Assembly (NCBI GenBank): GCA_016866815.1
Contig: VGKZ01000024.1
Coordinates: forward strand, 1-12,396
Length of the DNA: 12,396 bases
Reading direction: 5' to 3'
From: Candidatus Peregrinibacteria bacterium
GTDB lineage: Bacteria; Patescibacteriota; Gracilibacteria; Peribacterales; Peribacteraceae
The position numbers were made by a program, and so were the translations under genes. This document shows, one piece after another, positions 7,832 through 12,396 of this stretch; within the stretch, counting starts at the first letter, position 1; each line of letters opens with the position of its first letter. The notes beneath the pieces were generated by a model. The model was not told where the DNA came from. It saw only the letters and a list, made by a program, of their open reading frames with translations, and searched no databases.

Positions 7832-8452
7832 TTATTCGGCCGCGGCGTAGCGGCGTGCAACTTCATCCCAGTTGACCACACTCCAGAAGGCTTTGATGTA
7901 GTCGGGACGGCGGTTCTGGTAGTGTAGATAGTACGCATGCTCCCAGACATCGAGCCCGAGAATCGGTACGCCTTCGCATCCTGCAATCGCCTTTCCCATG
8001 AGCGGGCTATCTTGGTTTGCCGTACTGACCACTGCCAATTGACCACTCTGCACCACCAGCCACGCCCAGCCCGAACCAAAGCGGTTGACTGCAGCATCAG
8101 TGAACTTGGCAGTAAAGGCATCGAATGAGCCGAATGCTGCGTCCATCCCTTTCGCCAGATCGCCCCCGGGCTTGCCACCGGAAGGCCCAAGGATCGTCCA
8201 GAAAAGACTGTGATTCGCATGTCCGCCGCCGTGATTACGCACGGCACCGCGCTTGTCTTCGGGAACTGCAGCGATGTCCGCAAACACCTCCTCCACCGGC
8301 TTGCCTTCCCACGGTGTCCCCGCCAATGCCGCATTCACCTTGTCGATGTACGTCTGGTGATGCTTGGTATGGTGAATCTCCATGGTGCGCGCGTCTATGT
8401 GCGGCTCGAGGGCAGTGTAGGCGTAGGGAAGTGCGGGAAGGGTGTATGCCAT
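7832..8452 (-). CDS. sodA: Superoxide dismutase, Mn type
   Basis: 206 residues from [12 protein letters not shown] at 8452. The open frame extends upstream, but the conserved family N-terminus begins here and the divergent gene's promoter region lies beyond. It converts superoxide to oxygen and hydrogen peroxide in the cytosol; no signal peptide is present. Metal ligands are His27 (in MEIHHTKHH), His81 (in [10 protein letters not shown]), Asp168 and His172 (in LDVWEHAYY). Gly-Gly before HANHSLFW together with Gln147 in STANQDSPL is the manganese-type pattern; iron enzymes usually carry the active-site Gln in the earlier segment. Length equals that of E. coli SodA, and long stretches such as [11 protein letters not shown] look very similar to proteobacterial enzymes. 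It heads an operon with two membrane TPR proteins, with only 7 nt to the next start. Cambialistic metal use cannot be excluded. Confidence 0.95.
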   Translation of the reverse strand: MAYTLPALPYAYTALEPHIDARTMEIHHTKHHQTYIDKVNAALAGTPWEGKPVEEVFADIAAVPEDKRGAVRNHGGGHANHSLFWTILGPSGGKPGGDLAKGMDAAFGSFDAFTAKFTDAAVNRFGSGWAWLVVQSGQLAVVSTANQDSPLMGKAIAGCEGVPILGLDVWEHAYYLHYQNRRPDYIKAFWSVVNWDEVARRYAAAE

Positions 8453-8509
8453 AATCGCTGTGGGAAAGGTGTTTATTGTAGGCAACGTGGGTGATAATGG
8501 GAAGGACGT
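8453..8509. promoter_or_regulatory. Divergent promoter region between sodA and the FemAB-type gene
   Basis: This 57-bp gap separates two divergent starts. For sodA (minus) a TACAAT -10 box lies at 8480-8475, with a poor -35 (TTCCCA, 4 of 6) 17 bp away at 8503-8498, giving a leader of about 16 nt. For the plus-strand gene, GATAAT at 8493-8498 resembles a -10 box but no good -35 is seen. AAGGA at 8502-8506 is a close-spaced Shine-Dalgarno for that gene. Because the signals overlap, the two genes may compete for polymerase. The plus-strand promoter is the weaker call. Confidence 0.45.
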
Positions 8510-9496
8510 ATGCCTGTTCGTATTCTCACAGCGCAGGAAGATCTCCGGAAGTACGACCGCTGGCTGAAGAGTCATCCGCAGGGAAGCCTGTGGCAGTCCC
8601 TGGAATGGGAGAAATTCCAGGAACATGCAGGGCGGGAGACGCGTGTGTATATCGCCGAGGAAGGCAATGCGATCCTCGCCGGCGCACTGGTCTTGATCGA
8701 TCGCACGGCACTCAACTGGTGCGTGTGGGAAATGCGGCGGGGACCGATCTTGGGGGTGGGGGGTGGGGGGTCGGGCTCCGCAGATTTGATGAATGCCATC
8801 ATCAATGATGCAAGAAAAAACAATTGCCTCGCCCTATTGCTATCCCCGTCAGAGTTCCTACGCCCTACCCCCTACACCCTACGCCCCTCCCGCCGTCATC
8901 TCATGCCCGAGGCAACACGCATCATCGATCTGACGAAATCAGACGATGCCATCCTCGCGCAGATGAAACCGAAGGGCCGGTACAACATCGGGGTTGCGGA
9001 GAAGAACCGTGTAGTGATTCAGCGCTCCACGGATATCGATGCTCTCTATACGCTCCTAAAGGAAACAGGTGGCAGGGACGGTTTCGGTATCCTCCCAAAA
9101 AGCCACTATGAAGCGTTTCTGAAGCATCTTGAAGGTTCTTTCCTGTTCTTAGCCTACGGAGCTAACCCCAACCCCATTTCCGGCCTTCTGGGCGTCATTT
9201 GGAACGGCACTGGTATCTACTACTACGGTGCATCAAACTACGCTCACAGGGCCCTTATGGCCCCGTATGCACTGCAATGGGCGGCAATGCGCCATTGCAA
9301 GGCACAAGGGGCAACGAAGTACGACCTTCTGGGGATAGCACCTCCCGGCTCCCCTGCCGGCCACCCGTGGACCGGGATTTCCTCGTTCAAGGAAAAATTC
9401 GGCGGTGACGTTGTCACCTATCCGCCGGAACAGATGACGGTACTCCGACCATGGGCATGGAGAGCACTGCAAATAAAGCGGAAGATATGGAGATGA
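8510..9496 (+). CDS. FemAB/FemX-type aminoacyltransferase (peptidoglycan interpeptide bridge)
   Basis: 328 residues, complete, with AAGGA just upstream of the ATG. The FemABX family transfers amino acids from aminoacyl-tRNA to the stem peptide of peptidoglycan precursors at the cytoplasmic face of the membrane. Visible family marks are the N-terminal GNAT-like half with [13 protein letters not shown] (26-38), the precursor-binding motif [17 protein letters not shown] (152-168), and the second half with [20 protein letters not shown] (236-255) and [16 protein letters not shown] (267-282), ending in a basic helix. The helical arm of tRNA-synthetase-like FemA/B proteins is absent, so it resembles FemX. 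Two loops (about 81-90 and 118-129) are low complexity (Gly/Ser-rich and Pro/Arg/Thr-rich) and are encoded by G-rich and C-rich heptad repeats. The amino acid and acceptor position cannot be read from sequence. Confidence 0.9.
   Translation: MPVRILTAQEDLRKYDRWLKSHPQGSLWQSLEWEKFQEHAGRETRVYIAEEGNAILAGALVLIDRTALNWCVWEMRRGPILGVGGGGSGSADLMNAIINDARKNNCLALLLSPSEFLRPTPYTLRPSRRHLMPEATRIIDLTKSDDAILAQMKPKGRYNIGVAEKNRVVIQRSTDIDALYTLLKETGGRDGFGILPKSHYEAFLKHLEGSFLFLAYGANPNPISGLLGVIWNGTGIYYYGASNYAHRALMAPYALQWAAMRHCKAQGATKYDLLGIAPPGSPAGHPWTGISSFKEKFGGDVVTYPPEQMTVLRPWAWRALQIKRKIWR
8752..8775 (+). repeat. G-rich heptad tract inside the FemAB-type gene, G-quadruplex-capable
   Basis: Three heptads, GGGGGTG, GGGGGTG and GGGGGTC, then GGG. 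The coding strand has four runs of three or more G separated by one or two bases, which fits a G-quadruplex pattern. The heptad is one base away from GGGGGTA, the complement of the C-rich heptad downstream in the same gene. It encodes a GVGGGGSGS loop and keeps the frame. Confidence 0.75.
8857..8892 (+). repeat. C-rich heptad tract (CCTACNC) inside the FemAB-type gene
   Basis: Four consecutive heptads CCTACGC, CCTACCC, CCTACAC, CCTACGC (8857-8884), then CCCTCCC. It is the reverse-complement form of the G-rich tract 81 bp upstream and of the left arm between rpoB and ssb. It encodes roughly [13 protein letters not shown], a loop just before the conserved ATRIIDL strand of the FemAB fold. Confidence 0.85.
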
Positions 9497-9506
9497 AGAG
9501 AGCAAA

Positions 9507-9653
9507 GGCAACAAGGTTGACGAGGTGTATGAAGTGAAATGCTTCCTCGTTCCCCTCGTTCCCCTTGTTCCCCTTGTTGCCTTCGTTGCCTTTGTAACCC
9601 TCGTTGCCCTCGTTCCCCTCGTTCCCCTCGTTGCCCTCGTTCCCCTCGTTGCC
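9507..9653. repeat. 9-bp minisatellite with an inverted leading arm
   Basis: From 9546 to 9653 there are twelve 9-bp units of consensus CTCGTTCCC, with variants such as CTTGTTGCC, TTCGTTGCC and TTTGTAACC. Just before them, 9507-9524 holds two units in the opposite orientation (GGCAACAAG, GTTGACGAG), the first the exact complement of the unit at 9573. A hairpin between arms is possible across the 20-nt spacer. As the unit length is a multiple of three, all frames stay open through it, but no gene is called here. The gap 9497-9745 contains only this repeat and the terminator. Confidence 0.85.
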
Positions 9654-9673
9654 TTCCCCATCACGCACATACC

Positions 9674-9703
9674 AAAAACCCCCACCCAGTTACGGGCGGG
9701 GGT
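9674..9703 (-). terminator. Intrinsic terminator of the surface-protein gene
   Basis: On the minus strand a 10-bp stem, ACCCCCGCCC pairing with GGGTGGGGGT (one G-U), closes a 6-nt loop GTAACT and is followed directly by TTTTT (9678-9674). It lies about 42 bp past the stop of the surface-protein gene. On the plus strand the stem has one mismatch and only a T-rich, interrupted tail, so it might also act weakly on transcripts from the FemAB-type gene. Confidence 0.88.
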
Positions 9704-9745
9704 CTTGGTTCTTGTCGTTACAAGAGGGAGATACGTGTCAGACGA

Positions 9746-12396
9746 TTAGCTGTTGTAGCTTGTCGACTTGACCGTGGTCTCCGGGTACTCGATCCAGAGG
9801 AAGGAATTTGCAACCGTCTGGTCCGTGTCGCGCCACTGCATGTGGGACCTGTTGGTACCACCGAGGACGCCATACGGCGTGCGGCCAATTGAATCGAAGT
9901 TCTGGAGAGAGACCTGCAGGACGGAGACACCACCGTTCGCCGAAGCGGTGTTCGGGTTGACGATGTCTGCCTGCAGAACGAATGTCGCGGACTGACCCTG
10001 GTCGATCTCCGTGTCTACAACGTGGACCACAAGGCTCGGACAATCCACAAGGAGTGCACCGGAAGCGCGTCCAGAGATAGCTAAGACAGGCGTTGTTGCG
10101 TTGAACGCGTTACACGTCTGCTGCTTCGTCTGGTCGGCCTTGTTGTAGAACCTGAAGGTCGTACCGTCGATCTGAACGTTCGTGGCGTTCAGGTTGAAGA
10201 CGACACCGGAGAGAACCACGTCGTTGTTACCATCCTTGTTGTTCGAGTTCGCGGCAGCCGTGAACTTGAACTGACCAATGGCGGAGATGCCCGTGGGCAC
10301 TGCCGTACCGTTGGCGTCAGGGTTGGCGTTCGTGATCGACGTGATCTTCGACATGACGGCAACGTTCTTGTTGCCGGCGATGGTGGAGTTGCTGCTGGAG
10401 TTGCTTGTAGCCGTGGTAGCTCCAACGAAGATCTCACCTTCTGCACGACCGTCCTGGTCGCTCATATCAAGGTCATTGCTGGACTGATGACCGCGGGCAG
10501 CCACGACAACGTTGTCGTAAGTGGCAGCACCGGAGCCGATGAAGAGAGCGAGGATTTCCGCGCTCGTTCCACCCTGCGTATCGGTCTTGAGCTTCGGACG
10601 GACGATGACGTCCACATCCATGCCCTCCGGAACGACGAGCTGTTGGTTCTCCATGTTCGCACAGAACGTGGTGATTGACTCGCCGCCGCGGGGGTTGGTC
10701 GTGAGCTTAGCGTCGCTGCCGCAACCACCGACGGTGGCTTCAGCGAACCTCGTAGACTCACCTTCACGGTACAGTTCGAGACGATCGATTGATGTCGCGA
10801 CCGAACCGGAAGACGACAGCTGGATATCCGTCACATCAACTGCTTCATTTTCAGCGTGCAGCTGCAAGCGGAGGATAGCCTCGCCGAGCACGCCACCAAG
10901 GAGTTGGCGGGAGCGCAGCGGCGTGGAGTCGTTCGTGACGTACAGGTCACCCTGGTTCACGAGCGTCCAGAGCTGGGAAGCAACAGTCGTAACCGTGATC
11001 TCACAGCTCGTAGCAGCGGAACCGCTGCTGTCGAGACAGGTGCCGTTTCTGCTGATGTTGGTCAGGTTGCTGCCATCATCAAGCTCTTCGGCCTCAAGGA
11101 ACGTCACCGTGGAACCGGTGTCGAACATGAGGAAGAGATCATTGTTGGTCAAACTGGAAGCGATATCGGAGTGCACCTCGAAGACCACAGTCTCCTCGGC
11201 AGGCACCACGTAGCCTCCGCCGGCCAGATCGTTGAAGGAGACCTGGGACGACTGGGAGGCGATACCACTCTGGAGAATGGTGTCGACCGTTCCGTCACCG
11301 TCCGTGTCTACCCACAGCGTGTAGTTCTGACCGTTGTTGAGCGAACCGGAGGAAGCCTTGAAGACAGCCTTGGTGAAGAGGATGTCCTCGGCCTCGCCGG
11401 CGCGTGCCTCGAAGCGGAAGAGGTTCACGTTCTTCGAGTTCTCAACCGCCGTGTCGCCGTTACCGATGTTCTTCACGGTGACCGTGAGAGTGGCGGTGGC
11501 AATGCGGTGGAAGTTACCCGAGATCGTTCCGCGGGGGCGGACGTCACCGACTTTGTCGCCGGTGGACAGACCCTCGACCTGCATCTGGTAGGACGTCGAA
11601 GCAGTCGTGAGAATGCTTGCGAAGCCACAGGCAGTCGAGTTTAAGATCAACGAGCCGGCGGACAAGATGTGCGTCGGTTCGCCACAAATGTGAGCCTTGA
11701 ATTTGTCACCGCTCGACGGGTGCTTGCCTGCGCCGTTGTCGATGAAATCGACACGGAGTTCCCAGGATTCGTCACCGCGGACGATGAAGTCATCAAAGCG
11801 ATAGATCTGGAATGTTCCACGACCTGCGGACACTGTCTGCTGGCCGGAATCGGACGTGCCCGTCAGACGGACACCATCGATCGTGCGGCCGGTAGCCTTG
11901 TTGCGGATTTCGACATCCTCGAGAAGCTCGCTGATGTTGTCGTCCGTTCCTGCCGTACCGCAAGCGGTAGAGGCAGCTCCGGCATTTGCGCAGAGAATAC
12001 CACCGGTGGAAGACGTACCCTGGATGAGAACGAAGAGGTCCTTCACATCGATGGACTCGCCACCCGTCTTGAACGTGATGTTCGCGAGGGTAGCGTCGTT
12101 GTCGTCGCGGGTGTAGTCCTGCTGAGCCGGTCCGTCGATACCAATGGTGAATTCACCGGCATCGATGGTCACGGTGTCAGGCAGGGTGGGAGACTCGGTC
12201 GGCAGGGAAACCTGCGAACCGTAGAGCTGACCGTTCACGCCGTATCCGTAGAGGGAGCCGACAGCGAAGAGGTCAGAGCTTTCTTCGAAGTGCATGATGA
12301 TCGAATCACCGGCACCGCCGACCACGTCAACGATCAACTCGAGGGTGATCTTGTCACCTTCGAGGACCGTGAACGGAGGATCGAAGACAACGGTGA
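9746..12396 (-). CDS. Large surface-layer-like protein with repeated beta-rich domains, C-terminal part
   Basis: The frame is open to the window edge, so the N-terminus is missing; 882 residues are visible (numbered from the edge). No enzyme motif is recognised. The chain is rich in Gly, Ser, Thr, Asn and Asp, with predicted strands. About four regions of 150-200 residues share a layout: a GxFxxxxD-like opening, a xVxVxDLxL strand, a hydrophobic YxLxxDG-like strand, and a VVPEG/VPAEE turn before a strand like VVFEVHSDI. Ten cysteines fall in five close pairs (135/145, 237/256, 453/464, 558/578, 761/785). DTDGDGTVD (363-371) is a calcium-loop-like motif. The end, ...WIEYPETTVKSTSYNS, has no LPXTG or membrane anchor. 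An exported S-layer or adhesin-like protein fits best; function is unproven. The gene ends at a strong terminator and converges on the FemAB-type gene. Confidence 0.75.
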   Translation of the reverse strand, partial: TVVFDPPFTVLEGDKITLELIVDVVGGAGDSIIMHFEESSDLFAVGSLYGYGVNGQLYGSQVSLPTESPTLPDTVTIDAGEFTIGIDGPAQQDYTRDDNDATLANITFKTGGESIDVKDLFVLIQGTSSTGGILCANAGAASTACGTAGTDDNISELLEDVEIRNKATGRTIDGVRLTGTSDSGQQTVSAGRGTFQIYRFDDFIVRGDESWELRVDFIDNGAGKHPSSGDKFKAHICGEPTHILSAGSLILNSTACGFASILTTASTSYQMQVEGLSTGDKVGDVRPRGTISGNFHRIATATLTVTVKNIGNGDTAVENSKNVNLFRFEARAGEAEDILFTKAVFKASSGSLNNGQNYTLWVDTDGDGTVDTILQSGIASQSSQVSFNDLAGGGYVVPAEETVVFEVHSDIASSLTNNDLFLMFDTGSTVTFLEAEELDDGSNLTNISRNGTCLDSSGSAATSCEITVTTVASQLWTLVNQGDLYVTNDSTPLRSRQLLGGVLGEAILRLQLHAENEAVDVTDIQLSSSGSVATSIDRLELYREGESTRFAEATVGGCGSDAKLTTNPRGGESITTFCANMENQQLVVPEGMDVDVIVRPKLKTDTQGGTSAEILALFIGSGAATYDNVVVAARGHQSSNDLDMSDQDGRAEGEIFVGATTATSNSSSNSTIAGNKNVAVMSKITSITNANPDANGTAVPTGISAIGQFKFTAAANSNNKDGNNDVVLSGVVFNLNATNVQIDGTTFRFYNKADQTKQQTCNAFNATTPVLAISGRASGALLVDCPSLVVHVVDTEIDQGQSATFVLQADIVNPNTASANGGVSVLQVSLQNFDSIGRTPYGVLGGTNRSHMQWRDTDQTVANSFLWIEYPETTVKSTSYNS

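Noticed and set aside
7825..8334. N-terminal extension of paralogue 1 to 724 codons
   Set aside because: The extra part overlaps sodA in another frame and is Arg/Ser-rich shadow sequence. The ATG at 7824 has a Shine-Dalgarno and leads into the first membrane segment.
8411..8450. Heptad-like GCGTAGG pattern at the 5' end of sodA
   Set aside because: It encodes the conserved [14 protein letters not shown] start of SodA, so the resemblance is explained by codons.
9233..9685. Minus-strand frames giving GNE or RGT repeats followed by a hydrophobic stretch
   Set aside because: The repeats are just the 9-bp minisatellite read in frame, and the rest is antisense to the FemAB-type gene. The start lies beyond a strong terminator on the same strand.
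1..12396. CRISPR array, tRNA, rRNA, insertion sequence or attachment site
   Set aside because: No spaced direct repeats, tRNA cloverleaf, rRNA signature, transposase or tRNA-end duplication was seen on either strand.

Overview
The window is bacterial DNA, densely coding, moderately GC-rich, and consistent with the standard genetic code: no in-frame UGA is seen, and the FemAB-type gene ends in TGA. A plausible source is a Candidate Phyla Radiation lineage such as Peregrinibacteria/Peribacteria. The hints are a FemAB-type ligase, TMTC-like TPR membrane proteins, a giant Cys-paired surface protein and few Shine-Dalgarno sites. This is inference from gene style only; no marker tree was possible.

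Layout. At the left edge, on the minus strand, lies the start of ssb (1-226, cut by the window). It is preceded by an 80-bp gap that is almost entirely an inverted pair of G-rich/C-rich heptanucleotide repeats, and then by rpoB (307-4281, minus). RpoB is complete but carries a histone-H1-like basic N-terminal tail and a long acidic C-terminal tail, and neither rpoC nor rplL lies next to it. rpoB has its own recognisable promoter and a structured leader of about 140 nt. Upstream on the same strand is a compact apparent operon, sodA (Mn-type superoxide dismutase) followed by two tandem paralogous polytopic TPR proteins that resemble TMTC/PMT-type O-glycosyltransferases.

Divergent from sodA, on the plus strand, is a FemAB-type peptidoglycan-bridge aminoacyltransferase (8510-9496). 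Its coding sequence contains both arms of the same heptad repeat, in frame. Behind it lies a 9-bp minisatellite, then a strong intrinsic terminator that serves the last gene. That gene (9746 to the right edge, minus) encodes the C-terminal 882 residues of a large, probably secreted surface protein made of repeated beta-rich domains, with ten cysteines in five close pairs.

How the parts may work together. The left third is core information processing (transcription and DNA-strand protection). The middle and right are mostly envelope functions: membrane glycosyltransferase-like enzymes, peptidoglycan cross-bridge synthesis and a surface-layer-like protein, with a cytosolic antioxidant enzyme heading the operon. 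The least expected signals are the two-tailed RpoB and the mobile-looking heptad repeats that sit both between genes and inside a gene.
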